From assembly GCF_003008555.2 (NCBI RefSeq), contig NZ_CP027665.1, positions 62,001-126,000 on the forward strand: DNA of 64,000 nucleotides, given 5' to 3'. The translations under genes and the position numbers were made by a program. The number at the start of each line of letters is the position of its first letter. Position 1 is the stretch's first letter. This stretch comes from Pukyongiella litopenaei (GTDB taxonomy: Bacteria; Pseudomonadota; Alphaproteobacteria; Rhodobacterales; Rhodobacteraceae). The notes under the pieces were generated by a model. The model did not search any database and was not told the origin of the DNA. It worked only from the letters and a program-made list of their open reading frames with translations. Shown here one piece after another: positions 19,091 through 28,814 of this stretch.

Positions 19091-19719
19091 TGGTCGTGGC
19101 GCTGATCGACGGCCCCCTGCCCGTTGTGATGCCAGCCTGCCGGCACCGCCACCTGCATTGCCAGCCGCACCCGGACGCAGACCGCAGCCCCGCCGCCCGG
19201 CACGCGGGCCAGATGGCGGCCGCGATCATGCGGAACGCGCCCGGGGTCGCGTTCGACAGCCATGTGGTGTTTCCCGGCCACTTGAACACCTTTGTCGTCG
19301 CGGTCTGCGAAGCCCTCGAACGCGCTGCACGATCGGATGCGCGGATCGTGCAGTGTTCGTTCGGGATCGCGCGGAACCCGCCCGAACTGGTCCGTGCGGT
19401 GGCAGCGGTCCGCGCGGCGGGCAAATGGCTGGTGGCCTCGGCCCCGGCGCGGGGGGCGCCGGTCTATCCGGCGGGCTGCGACGGCGTCGTCGCGGTTCAG
19501 GGCGATGCCCGGTGCGGACCGGCGCAATGGTCCCGGCTCGACCTGCCCCACGCGCGGTTCGGCGCCTGCCCGACCGGCCCCGATCCGGCGATCCGCGGGG
19601 CCAGCATCGCCGCTGCGCATTTCACCGGCCTGCTGGCGCGCGAACATGACGCGGGCCGTGCGGACCTGATGCCGCAGACCGCGCCCTTTCAGGGCCGCGA
19701 ACGCATCCCGGCATCCTAG
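19087..19719 (+). CDS. qhpE: Subtilisin-like leader protease for QhpC (QhpE)
   Basis: A 210-residue cytoplasmic subtilase without signal peptide. A catalytic triad is visible: Asp8 in LIDGP, His39 in ARHAGQMAAAI, and Ser173 in GASIAAAHF (usual motif GTSxAAP). It is short for a subtilisin, but QhpE proteins are small and single-purpose: they remove the QhpC leader after thioether formation. Two methionine codons are adjacent at 19087 and 19090; the first forms an ATGA overlap with qhpF. Last gene of the qhp operon; a GC-rich hairpin follows its stop. Confidence 0.88.
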   Translation: MMVVALIDGPLPVVMPACRHRHLHCQPHPDADRSPAARHAGQMAAAIMRNAPGVAFDSHVVFPGHLNTFVVAVCEALERAARSDARIVQCSFGIARNPPELVRAVAAVRAAGKWLVASAPARGAPVYPAGCDGVVAVQGDARCGPAQWSRLDLPHARFGACPTGPDPAIRGASIAAAHFTGLLAREHDAGRADLMPQTAPFQGRERIPAS

Positions 19720-19739
19720 GCCGGCAGGCGGCACCGGCC
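19719..19739 (+). terminator. GC hairpin after qhpE
   Basis: Perfect 6-bp arms GGCCGG (19719-19724) and CCGGCC (19734-19739) with a 9-nt loop begin at the last base of the qhpE stop codon. There is no U tract, so this is a weak or Rho-assisted terminator at best. The remaining gap to 19964 holds no convincing gene. Confidence 0.3.
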
Positions 19740-19963
19740 ATGAAATACCCGCCGACGATCTGCAATCGACCGGGCGTGACCACCGCGCCACGCCGACGAA
19801 TGACGCGGGCAGAGACCTTCACCGGCCCGCTCGCGCCTACGGGCCGCACCCACCGGCCTTCCCCTAGGTCAAAAGGTCCGCTAGGCATCACCTCGGCGCC
19901 ATGCCATGTTGACCCGTAAAGAGACCTTTCATCCCCCCGGCCCTGCCCAAGGAGACATTTTCG

Positions 19964-21685
19964 ATGACATCCGGAAACCACCCCACGACCGCGCCTGAAA
20001 ACGGGCTTTCTCATGTCCGGGGGGCGCTCGAACCCGCGCTTGCGACTGTTACGATCCCGCATCTTCTGGACGATACGGTCGCCCGTTTCGGGGACCGGGA
20101 CGCGGTGGTTTTTTCCGACGCCGGCCTGCGGCTGAGCTATCGCGCGTTCAGCCGCGAGGTCGACAGGCTGGCCGCCGGCCTGCGTGCGCTGGGCCTGGAA
20201 AAGGGAGATCGCGTCGGCATCTGGTCGCCCAACCGGTTCGAATGGGTGCTGACCCAGTTCGCGACCGCCCGGATCGGGCTGGTTCTGGTCAATATCAACC
20301 CCGCCTACCGCCTGGCCGAGCTGGAGTATGCCCTGAACAAGGTCGGCTGCACGGCGCTGATCGCCGCTCGGGCCTTCAAGAGCTCGGACTATCTGGGCAT
20401 GATCCAGACCCTCGCGCCTGAACTGGCGCAAACGAAAGGTGCGCCGCTGCGCGCCGCCAAGCTGCCGGATCTGCGCCATATCATCGTGATGGACCCCGAG
20501 CCCGGCCCGGGCATCCTGTCCTTCGACGCGCTGCGCGACATGGGCAGCGCCGATGATATCGCCGCGCTCGACCCGATCACCGCCGGGCTGAAACCCGACG
20601 ATCCGATCAATATCCAGTTCACCTCGGGCACCACCGGCATGCCCAAGGGGGCGACGCTGTCGCATTTCAACATCGTCAACAATGCCCGTTTCGTCACCGA
20701 CAGGATCGACCTGACCGAAGCCGACCGGCTGATCATTCCGGTGCCGCTCTATCATTGTTTCGGCATGGTCATGGGGGTGCTGGGCTGCGTCAGCAAGGGC
20801 GCGACGATGATCTTTCCGGGCGAAGCCTTCGACCCCGCGCAGACGCTTGATGTGATCGAGGCCGAACGCGCCACGGCGCTTTACGGCGTGCCGACCATGT
20901 TCGTCGCCATGCTGCAGGAACTGGACACCCGCAAACGCGACCTGTCCAGCCTGCGCACCGGCATCATGGCCGGCGCCCCCTGCCCGATCGACGTGATGCA
21001 CCGGGTGCATGACGACATGCACATGGACGAGGTCACGATCTGCTATGGCATGACCGAAACCTCGCCGGTGTCGTTCCAGAGCTTTACCGACGATCCCACC
21101 GACAAGCGCTGCGAGACCGTGGGACGCATCCACCCGCATCTCGAGGTCAAGATCGTCGATCCCAACGGCGAAACCGTGCCGGTCGGGGAAAAGGGCGAGC
21201 TGTGCACCAAGGGCTATTCGGTGATGATCGGATACTGGGACGACAAGTCGGCGACCGCGTCCAGCATCCGCGACGGCTGGATGCATACCGGTGACCTCGC
21301 CACGCTCGATGCGGACGGGTTCTGTGCCATCGTCGGGCGCGTCAAGGACATGATCATCCGCGGCGGCGAAAACATCTATCCGCGCGAGATCGAGGAATTC
21401 CTGTTCCGGCACCCGAAGATCAGCGAGGTCCAGGTCTTCGGCATCCCCGACCAGAAATTCGGCGAAGAAATCTGTGCCTGGGCGGTGGCCAGGCCGGGGG
21501 TCGAGCTTGATGGCGAGGAATTGCGGGATTACTGCAAGGGGCAGATCGCGCATTTCAAGATCCCCCGCCATGTCCGCATCGTGCCGGAACTGCCGATGAC
21601 CGTCACCGGCAAGCCGCAGAAATTCATCATGCGGGACCTGATGGTCGAGATCCTGCAAAAGGAACAGGCCGGCGCGTCGGCCTGA
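19964..21685 (+). CDS. Acyl-CoA synthetase (AMP-forming fatty acid--CoA ligase)
   Basis: A 573-residue adenylate-forming enzyme. The P-loop-like motif [15 protein letters not shown] is near residue 220, YGMTETSP near 360, GWMHTGDLA near 440, [14 protein letters not shown] near 466, and a catalytic Lys in TVTGKPQKF near 550. It activates a medium- or short-chain fatty acid to its CoA ester. The start at ATG 19964 follows AAGGAGA. It lies directly downstream of the qhp operon; oxidation of n-butylamine yields butyraldehyde and then butyrate, so a role in activating that acid is possible but unproven. Confidence 0.9.
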   Translation: MTSGNHPTTAPENGLSHVRGALEPALATVTIPHLLDDTVARFGDRDAVVFSDAGLRLSYRAFSREVDRLAAGLRALGLEKGDRVGIWSPNRFEWVLTQFATARIGLVLVNINPAYRLAELEYALNKVGCTALIAARAFKSSDYLGMIQTLAPELAQTKGAPLRAAKLPDLRHIIVMDPEPGPGILSFDALRDMGSADDIAALDPITAGLKPDDPINIQFTSGTTGMPKGATLSHFNIVNNARFVTDRIDLTEADRLIIPVPLYHCFGMVMGVLGCVSKGATMIFPGEAFDPAQTLDVIEAERATALYGVPTMFVAMLQELDTRKRDLSSLRTGIMAGAPCPIDVMHRVHDDMHMDEVTICYGMTETSPVSFQSFTDDPTDKRCETVGRIHPHLEVKIVDPNGETVPVGEKGELCTKGYSVMIGYWDDKSATASSIRDGWMHTGDLATLDADGFCAIVGRVKDMIIRGGENIYPREIEEFLFRHPKISEVQVFGIPDQKFGEEICAWAVARPGVELDGEELRDYCKGQIAHFKIPRHVRIVPELPMTVTGKPQKFIMRDLMVEILQKEQAGASA

Positions 21686-21695
21686 ACAGGATGCC

Positions 21696-22589
21696 GTGAT
21701 GCAGGGGATCGTCGCAGCCGTTCCCACCCCGGTGGACGAGGACCTGTCGCCGATGCGACAGCCGTTTCTCGATCATTGCCGCTGGGCGCTGGCCAATGGC
21801 TGCGACGGGCTGAACATTCTCGGCTCGACCGGCGAGGCGAACAGCTTCGATGCCGCCACGCGCCGCGCGGTGATGGGCTGGGCGGCGGACGCGCTGGATG
21901 TCAGCCGCCTGATGATCGGAACCGGCACGCCGGCGCTGGCGGACACGATCCGCCTGACCCTGCATGCCGACGATCTGGGCTATCCGGTCGCGCTGGTCCT
22001 GCCGCCCTATTACTACAAACCCGGCACTGATGACGGCCTGTTCCGCTGGTTCGAGGCCCTGGACAGCGCGTTGACGGGGCGCCGGATCCGGATCTTTTTC
22101 TACAATTTCCCGCAGATGACCGGGATCGGCCTGCCGCCCGGCCTGATCGCACGGCTGCACCGCGCCCACCCGCAACGGTTCACCGGGATCAAGGATTCCT
22201 CGGGCGATCTGGCCTGGTGCCGAGACCTGGCCCGCCGCCTGCCGGGCTTCGCGGTGTTCCCGAGTTCCGAAACCTCGCTGGAGGAGGCCGCGCGATCGGG
22301 GTTCGCGGGCGTCATCTCGGCAACCGTCAACCTGTCTGCCCCGCTATGCGGACGGGTCTGGGCAGATCGCGCGCGGCCCGATCCCGCACTGCTGGACCGG
22401 ATCGGGACGATCAGAACCGCGATCAGCCGCCATCCCCTCGTCCCGGCGGTGAAATACCTGGTGGGCAGGCAGTTGGGTCAGCCCGCGCAATGGACCAATG
22501 TGGTGCCGCCCTTCACCTCGCTGGCCGACGGGGCGCGCAGAGATCTGGACCACCTGTTCGCCAGCAGGATCGCCGCCGCGGCCGACTGA
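21696..22589 (+). CDS. DapA-family lyase/synthase (dihydrodipicolinate synthase-like)
   Basis: A 297-residue class I aldolase of the DapA/NanA superfamily. The Schiff-base Lys is in TGIKDSSGD (near residue 165) and the catalytic Tyr in FFYNFPQMTG (near 134). An NILGSTGEANSF motif replaces the canonical GTTGE, and LPPYYYKP follows. The substitutions and the catabolic setting suggest a pyruvate-dependent aldolase rather than lysine biosynthesis. The start is GTG 21696 with ATG 21699 next to it. It lies 10 bp after the acyl-CoA synthetase gene and is probably co-transcribed. Confidence 0.83.
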   Translation: MMQGIVAAVPTPVDEDLSPMRQPFLDHCRWALANGCDGLNILGSTGEANSFDAATRRAVMGWAADALDVSRLMIGTGTPALADTIRLTLHADDLGYPVALVLPPYYYKPGTDDGLFRWFEALDSALTGRRIRIFFYNFPQMTGIGLPPGLIARLHRAHPQRFTGIKDSSGDLAWCRDLARRLPGFAVFPSSETSLEEAARSGFAGVISATVNLSAPLCGRVWADRARPDPALLDRIGTIRTAISRHPLVPAVKYLVGRQLGQPAQWTNVVPPFTSLADGARRDLDHLFASRIAAAAD

Positions 22590-22628
22590 CCCGCGCCGCG
22601 GTTTCGGTTCAGCGGGTCTGACCCCCGG

Positions 22629-22632
<4 letters not shown>
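22588..22632. terminator. Hairpins between convergent genes
   Basis: Two inverted repeats lie between the DapA-like gene and accA. GACCCGC (22588-22594) pairs with GCGGGTC (22612-22618), and CTGACC (22618-22623) pairs with GGTCAG (22627-22632). Either could serve as a bidirectional terminator for these convergent genes. No U tract is evident. Confidence 0.3.
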
Positions 22633-23591
<959 letters not shown>

Positions 23592-23705
23592 GCAGCCTCG
23601 CGTGAGCGGATCATGTCCGGCTATATGAACGCAGCCGGGGCGGGATGCAACAAAGCAAGATTTGTGACCGGCAACCCGCTATGCCTGCGGACAAAGGAGA
23701 AGGAA

Positions 23706-24545
23706 GTGTCGCGCACCGACTACGAAACCCGCGTCCGCCGCGTGATCCAGTACATATATGACCATCCCGACGGCGATCTGTCGCTGGACCAGCTGGCCGA
23801 TGTTGCGGCGATGTCGCGCTTTCACTGGCACCGGGTGTTCCGCGCCATGACCGGTGAAACCTGCGCCCGCGCCGTGCGCCGCATCCGCGCCCATCGCGCG
23901 GCCTGCTGGCTGGTGCAGACCGACTGGCCGGTCGAGATCGTCGCCGCCCGTGCGGGTTATGACAACCCGCAGAGCTTTGCCCGCCTGTTCCGCCGTTTCT
24001 ACGGCCAGGGCCCCGGTGAATTCCGTGCCGCCGGCGTGGCGCACGCCCTGCCCACCGAACTGACCAGAGGAGACCTCGTAATGCACCCCACCGAAATCAG
24101 GGACCTGCCCGCCCGGCGGCTTGCCGCGCTGACCCATACCGGCCCCTTTCCCGAGATCGGCCGCGCCTTCCAGGAGGTCAGCGCCGTGTTCACCGCCCGC
24201 AATCTCTGGCCCCATGCACGCGGCATGGCGGCGGTCTATTACAGCGATCCGGGCGAAACGCCCGAATCGGAGCTGCACAGCGAGGCCGGCGTAATCGTGG
24301 CGGAGACTCTGGACATGCCTGCGGATCTGCACGCCGTGGACCTGCCCGCCGGCCCCCATGCGGTGATGACGGTCAAGGGCGACTATTCCGGCCTCGCCGC
24401 CGCATGGGAGGCGATGTATAGCGGGTTCCTGCCCGATTGCGGTCGCGACCCCGCCAACCGCGCCCCGTTCGAGGTCTATCTCAACGATCCCTCGCAGACC
24501 GCGCCCGAGGACCTGCTGACCGAGATCTGCGTGCCGCTGGCGTGA
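23706..24545 (+). CDS. AraC-family regulator with GyrI-like effector domain
   Basis: A 279-residue protein with an N-terminal AraC DNA-binding domain (about residues 5-105: LDQLADVAAMSRFHWHRVFRAMTG, IVAARAGYDNPQSFARLFRRFYG) joined to a C-terminal GyrI/SOUL-like ligand-binding domain (about 120-279, starting IRDLPARRLAALTHTGPF). This is the Rob/TipA-like layout used for sensing small hydrophobic compounds. The start is GTG 23706 after an AAAGGAGAAGGA ribosome-binding site; the open frame runs much further upstream antisense to accA without recognisable sequence. The target is unknown. Confidence 0.87.
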   Translation: MSRTDYETRVRRVIQYIYDHPDGDLSLDQLADVAAMSRFHWHRVFRAMTGETCARAVRRIRAHRAACWLVQTDWPVEIVAARAGYDNPQSFARLFRRFYGQGPGEFRAAGVAHALPTELTRGDLVMHPTEIRDLPARRLAALTHTGPFPEIGRAFQEVSAVFTARNLWPHARGMAAVYYSDPGETPESELHSEAGVIVAETLDMPADLHAVDLPAGPHAVMTVKGDYSGLAAAWEAMYSGFLPDCGRDPANRAPFEVYLNDPSQTAPEDLLTEICVPLA

Positions 24546-24557
24546 CCCCGCCTCCTG

Positions 24558-25154
24558 TCAGCCCGGCCACAGCACCGGGTAGAGCGAGGCCACCAGCAGC
24601 GCCGCCATGGCGCGGTTGAACAGGACCAGCCGCGCCGGGGCGGTCAGGAACCGCGCCATCTGCTGGCCCAGCACCGTCCAGGACCCGACCGAGGGCAGGT
24701 TGATCGCGCCAAAGACCAGCCCCACCACCGCGATGGCGGCCAGGCTGCGGTCGGGCGTATAGACGGTGACGGCGGTCAGCGCCATCGCCCAGGCCTTGGG
24801 ATTGACCCACTGAAAGGCGGCCGCCTGCAGGAATGTCATCGGCCGCCCGCCCCCGGCGCCGGGCCGAGTGGGCGCGGCATTGGCGATCTTCCACGCCAGC
24901 CACAGCAGGTATCCCACGCTGACCGCCTTGAGCGCGGTATGGCTGCCCGGCACGGTCTCGAACAGGCCGGCCAGACCGGCGCCGACCAGCCACAGCATGA
25001 CCACGAACCCCAGCGCCACGCCCAGCATATGCGGCAGCGTCCGGCGGAACCCGAAATTGGCCCCCGAGGCCATCAGCATCAGGTTGTTCGGTCCCGGCGT
25101 GACGGAGGAAACAAAGGCAAACAGGGCCAGGGCGGTGATCAGGTCGGTTGTCAT
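24558..25154 (-). CDS. LysE-family amino acid exporter
   Basis: A 198-residue inner-membrane exporter with about five to six membrane segments. The family signature SVTPGPNNLMLMASGANFGFRR lies at residues 14-36 in two adjoining halves, and FQWVNPKAWAMAL marks the second half. The start at ATG 25154 gives the normal LysE/RhtB length. It is divergent from an Lrp/AsnC regulator starting at 25227. That pairing is common for amino acid exporters controlled by intracellular amino acid level, as for lysE/lysG. Confidence 0.92.
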   Translation of the reverse strand: MTTDLITALALFAFVSSVTPGPNNLMLMASGANFGFRRTLPHMLGVALGFVVMLWLVGAGLAGLFETVPGSHTALKAVSVGYLLWLAWKIANAAPTRPGAGGGRPMTFLQAAAFQWVNPKAWAMALTAVTVYTPDRSLAAIAVVGLVFGAINLPSVGSWTVLGQQMARFLTAPARLVLFNRAMAALLVASLYPVLWPG

Positions 25155-25226
25155 GGCGCAATAATTGCGCAACATTACCGGCATGAGATTGCCTTTTTCA
25201 GCCATTCCGGGCTATTGCAGCAATCC

Positions 25227-25682
25227 ATGACACGTTCTGACAAAATGAATGACCGAATATTGCAGGAGCTTTCCGCCGACGGCCGGATCAGCAACCTGGA
25301 GCTGGCCGGTCGAGTCGGCCTGTCGCCCTCGGCCTGCCTGCGCCGGGTCCAGGATCTCGAACGCAGAGGCGTGATCACCGGATACCGTGCGGTGCTGGAC
25401 CCCGCTGCCCGCGGTGTCGGCTTCGTGGCCTATGTCGGCGTCGGGCTGGGCGAACACACCAAGGCCGCGCAGGAGGCGTTCGAACGCAGCGTCGCCCGCG
25501 CCCCCGAGGTGGCGGAATGCCACAACATCACCGGGACCATCGAATACCTGTTGCGGGTCGAATGCGCCGACCTGCCCGCCTACAAGACCTTTCACACCGA
25601 GGTTCTGGGCACCTCACCCCATGTGACCGCGCTGACCACCTATGTGGTGATGGGATCGCCCAAGGATCTGCGCGGCCCCTGA
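25227..25682 (+). CDS. Lrp/AsnC-family transcriptional regulator
   Basis: A 151-residue regulator. The N-terminal winged HTH (about residues 7-62) contains ILQELSADGRISNLELAGRVGLSPSACLRRVQDLE in continuous form. The C-terminal RAM/AsnC effector domain ends near VTALTTYVVMGSPKD. The start at ATG 25227 puts a few residues before the HTH; ATG 25245 is also possible. The divergent LysE exporter is its likely target. Confidence 0.92.
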   Translation: MTRSDKMNDRILQELSADGRISNLELAGRVGLSPSACLRRVQDLERRGVITGYRAVLDPAARGVGFVAYVGVGLGEHTKAAQEAFERSVARAPEVAECHNITGTIEYLLRVECADLPAYKTFHTEVLGTSPHVTALTTYVVMGSPKDLRGP

Positions 25683-25854
25683 CCCGGGTTCCGGGCCTGC
25701 CGCGACATGGACGGGAACGCGCCCCGATGCGCGACAGGGGCTTGCCGCGCCAGCGCAGATGCGCAGGATGGGACGGACCGCGCCGGCCGACCCCGGGCAG
25801 AGCCTCCGGGGAACGGGCTGGCGCATCCACTGGAACCGATCCGAGGATTTCCCA

Positions 25855-26691
25855 ATGCCGAACCCCTGCATCATCTGTGTCGCCATCACCGGGTCGGTTC
25901 CCACCAAGGCGGACAATCCCGCGGTTCCGATCACGGTGGCCGAACAGGTCGAAAGCACGCAGGCGGCCTTCGAGGCCGGGGCCTCGATCTGCCACGCCCA
26001 TGTGCGCAACGAAGATGGCACCCCGAGCTCCGACCCCGAGAGATTCGCACGGCTGAAGGAGGGGCTCGAGACCCATTGCCCCGGCATGATCATCCAGTTC
26101 TCGACCGGCGGTCGGTCCGGGGCCGGGACCGAACGCGGCGGCATGCTGTCGCTGCGCCCGGACATGGCGAGCCTGTCGGTGGGCTCCAACAACTTTCCCA
26201 CCCGCGTCTATGAGAACCCGCCCGAGCTCGTCGACTGGCTCGCCGGCGAAATGCTGACCCACGACATCAAGCCCGAGGTGGAAGCCTTTGACCTGTCTCA
26301 TATATTCCAGGCCGTGAAACTCCATCGCGAGGGCCGCATCGCCGACGCGCCCTATATCCAGTTCGTGATGGGCGTGAAGAACGCGATGCCGGTGGATCGC
26401 GAGGTGTTCGATTTCTACGTCCGCACCGTCGATCGCCTGCTGCCCGGCGCGCCGTGGTGCGCCGCCGGCGTTGGGGCGGGGCAGATCCGGGTCAATGACT
26501 GGTCGATTGCCGCAGGCGGGCATGCCCGCACCGGGCTGGAGGACAACATCCGGCTGGATCGCAGCACGCTCGCGCCCTCGAACGCCGCGCTGGTGCGGCG
26601 GACGGCCGAGCTATGCGCGAAACATGGCCGCCCCGTGGCCACGCCCTCGCAGGCGCGGTCAATTCTCGGGCTTCGTCCCGGACCGGGCTGA
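25855..26691 (+). CDS. BKACE-family beta-keto acid cleavage enzyme (DUF849)
   Basis: A 278-residue TIM-barrel enzyme of the 3-keto-5-aminohexanoate cleavage family. The zinc ligands are H47 and H49 in CHAHVRN, and a conserved Glu lies in KPEVEAFDLSH. The family condenses a beta-keto acid with acetyl-CoA to yield acetoacetate and a new CoA ester; substrates vary widely. The start at ATG 25855 begins PNPCIICVAITGS, the typical first strand. The 3' end overlaps the convergent znuB by 33 bp. The intergenic stretch 25683-25854 shows no gene. Confidence 0.9.
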   Translation: MPNPCIICVAITGSVPTKADNPAVPITVAEQVESTQAAFEAGASICHAHVRNEDGTPSSDPERFARLKEGLETHCPGMIIQFSTGGRSGAGTERGGMLSLRPDMASLSVGSNNFPTRVYENPPELVDWLAGEMLTHDIKPEVEAFDLSHIFQAVKLHREGRIADAPYIQFVMGVKNAMPVDREVFDFYVRTVDRLLPGAPWCAAGVGAGQIRVNDWSIAAGGHARTGLEDNIRLDRSTLAPSNAALVRRTAELCAKHGRPVATPSQARSILGLRPGPG

Positions 26692-27489
26692 TTTGCCGGC
26701 GGCCCCGCGCAGGCCGCCGATCAGCGAGGCCAGCAGGAACAACAGCGCCGCGGTGCAGACGATGCTGGGGCCCGTGGGCGCGTCCAGCCTGAAGGCCGCC
26801 CAGATGCCACCCAGCGCCGAGGCGGCCCCGATCAGCGCCGCCCCGGCCGCCATCGCCTCGGGTGTGCGCACCAGCGGTCGGGCGGCGGCGGCGGGGATCA
26901 CCAGCAGCGCCGCCACCAGCAACACGCCGACCACCTTGATCGCCACTGCCACCACCGCGGCCAGCGCGATCGTCAGCCCGGCCTGTTCGCGGCGCGGATC
27001 GATACCGCTGGCCCAGGCCAGGTCGGGGTTCAGCGTCGCCGCCAGCAACGCCTGCCAGCGCCACGCGGTCAGACCGATGACCAGCGCCGCGCCGGTCCAG
27101 ATCACGGCCAGGTCCGACCGGCCCACGGCCAATATGTCTCCGAAGAGGAACCCCATCAGGTCGAGCCGCGCATCGGTGAACAGCGCCGCCGCCATCAGAC
27201 CGGCGGCCAGCGCGGCATGGGCCAGCACCCCGAGCGCGGTATCCATCGCAAAGCCGCGCCCCGACAGCAGTGTCACCGCCGCCGCCATCAGCAGCGACGC
27301 CGCCAGCACGGCGGGCAGCAGCGGCAGGTCCAGCGCCAGCGCCAGCGCCACGCCGAGGATCGCCGCATGGGCGGTCGCCTCGCCGAAATAGGCCATGCGC
27401 CGCCAGACCACGAAACAGCCCAGCGGCGCGGCGGCCAGCGCCACGCCCAGCCCCGCCAGCGCCGCCCGGATCGCGAAATCGTCCAGCAT
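26659..27489 (-). CDS. znuB: Zinc ABC transporter permease
   Basis: A 276-residue ABC-3 family permease with about eight hydrophobic segments. It starts LDDFAIRAALAGLGVALAAAPLG and contains RRMAYFGEATAHAAILGVAL and VVGVLLVAALLVIPAAAARPL, both typical of ZnuB. It forms the inner-membrane channel for zinc uptake with ZnuC and ZnuA. It lies directly downstream of znuC (1-bp overlap of stop and start) in the znuB-znuC-zur minus-strand operon. Confidence 0.93.
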   Translation of the reverse strand: MLDDFAIRAALAGLGVALAAAPLGCFVVWRRMAYFGEATAHAAILGVALALALDLPLLPAVLAASLLMAAAVTLLSGRGFAMDTALGVLAHAALAAGLMAAALFTDARLDLMGFLFGDILAVGRSDLAVIWTGAALVIGLTAWRWQALLAATLNPDLAWASGIDPRREQAGLTIALAAVVAVAIKVVGVLLVAALLVIPAAAARPLVRTPEAMAAGAALIGAASALGGIWAAFRLDAPTGPSIVCTAALLFLLASLIGGLRGAAGKSARSGTKPEN

Positions 27490-28241
27490 CAGTGATGTTG
27501 CCCCTCTTCTGCCCCTGCGCAGTCATCGTCGTGGGAATGGCTGTGTTCGTGGCGGTAGAGCGCCAGCGCCCCGCCGGTTCCCGACCCGAACAGCGCCCGG
27601 TATTCGGGCGCGTCGGCGACGATCTCGGGCGTGCCCTGGCAACAGATATGCCCGTTCACGCACAGCACCCGATCCGAGGCCGCCATCACCACATGCAGAT
27701 CGTGGCTGATCATCAGCACCGCGCATTCGGTTCCGCGCCGGACCTCCTCGATGCGGCGATAGAAAGCGGCGGCGCCGGGCTGGTCCAACCCCTGGGTCGG
27801 TTCGTCGAGCAGCAGCAGCTGCGGGTCTTCCAGCAGGGCGCGGGCCAGCAGGACGCGCTGCAACTGCCCCCCCGACAGGTCCGCCATCTGGCGGTCGCCG
27901 ACCTCGGGCGCGCCGGCCAGCGCCAGCGCATCGGCGGCACGGGCCGCACCGACGCGGCGCGGCAGGTTCAGGAACCGGTTCACGGTCATCGGCAGGGCGG
28001 GATCGAGGGCCAGTTTCTGCGGCACATAGCCGATCCGCAGGCCGGGCATCCGTTCGACCCGTCCCGAGCTTGGCCTGATGGCCCCGATCAGCATGCGCAG
28101 AAAGGTGGATTTACCCGAACCGTTCGGCCCGACGATGGTCACGATCTCGCCGGGTTCGATGCTGAAATCCATCCCCCGCAGGATCGCCCTTCCGTCCAGA
28201 TCGAGGCCCAGCCCGACGGTTTCGATCAGCGCCTGCGTCAT
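27489..28241 (-). CDS. znuC: Zinc ABC transporter ATP-binding protein
   Basis: A 250-residue ABC ATPase. Walker A GPNGSGKST lies near residues 38-46, the LSGGQLQR signature near 143, and Walker B LLLLDEPTQGLD after it. The C-terminal tail is His/Asp-rich (HEHSHSHDDD), as expected in zinc systems. The start at ATG 28241 overlaps the zur stop by ATGA; a longer upstream reading lacks family sequence. It energises zinc import. Confidence 0.94.
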   Translation of the reverse strand: MTQALIETVGLGLDLDGRAILRGMDFSIEPGEIVTIVGPNGSGKSTFLRMLIGAIRPSSGRVERMPGLRIGYVPQKLALDPALPMTVNRFLNLPRRVGAARAADALALAGAPEVGDRQMADLSGGQLQRVLLARALLEDPQLLLLDEPTQGLDQPGAAAFYRRIEEVRRGTECAVLMISHDLHVVMAASDRVLCVNGHICCQGTPEIVADAPEYRALFGSGTGGALALYRHEHSHSHDDDCAGAEEGQHH

Positions 28242-28735
28242 GGCGCGGCAGCCTCGGTCCGGGCACAGGCCGGGCACAACCCCTCGGCCTCGACCACCAC
28301 CCGTTCCAGCGAAAAACCGGTCGCGCGCGCCGCCTCGCCCAGACGGCCCTGTTCCAGCCCGGTTTCCGCCTCGGCCACCGCGCGGCAGGCCCGGCAGATC
28401 AGGAAGGCCGGGACGTGATCGCGCCCGAGGCAACTGCAGGCGGCATAGGCGTTCAGCCGCTCGATCCGATGCGCCAGCCCGTTGCTGACGAGGAACTCCA
28501 GCGCCCGGTAGACGGTCGGCGGCTGCGATCCCAGCCCCTCGGCCGCGAACTGGTCGAGAATGTCATAGGCCCCCAGCGCCCGGTGTTCGGCCAGCAGGAT
28601 CTCGAGCGCGCGCCGGCGCGCAGGCGTGAATTTCACCCCACGCTCGGTGCAGCGCCGTTCGGCCATGCGCAGGGCATCCGATATGCAGTGGCTGTGGTCA
28701 TGCGGGGCAAAGGCGGGCTGGGAGCTCTGGGTCAT
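28238..28735 (-). CDS. zur: Zinc uptake regulator (Fur family)
   Basis: A 165-residue Fur-family repressor. The winged-helix domain includes KFTPARRRALEILLAEHRALGAYDIL and PPTVYRALEFLVSNGLAHRIE. Two CxxC pairs (CRAC and CPAC) form the structural zinc site, and other Cys/His residues may form the sensory site. With zinc bound it represses znu genes. Upstream, divergently, is znuA, and the shared 79-bp gap holds a clear Zur-box palindrome. First gene of the zur-znuC-znuB operon. Confidence 0.94.
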   Translation of the reverse strand: MTQSSQPAFAPHDHSHCISDALRMAERRCTERGVKFTPARRRALEILLAEHRALGAYDILDQFAAEGLGSQPPTVYRALEFLVSNGLAHRIERLNAYAACSCLGRDHVPAFLICRACRAVAEAETGLEQGRLGEAARATGFSLERVVVEAEGLCPACARTEAAAP

Positions 28736-28750
28736 CGGCCTGTTCGGGTT

Positions 28751-28767
28751 GATATGTTATAACATCC
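28751..28767. promoter_or_regulatory. Zur box
   Basis: A perfect 12-bp palindrome ATGTTATAACAT (28754-28765) inside GATATGTTATAACATCC matches the general form of alphaproteobacterial Zur operators. It sits in the divergent zur/znuA intergenic region, 16 bp from the zur start codon and about 50 bp from znuA, so it could control both directions. Confidence 0.8.
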
Positions 28768-28814
28768 ATACTATCGGTTCCGGCCCGACACCAGCCCGAA
28801 TCAGAGGTCCGAAC

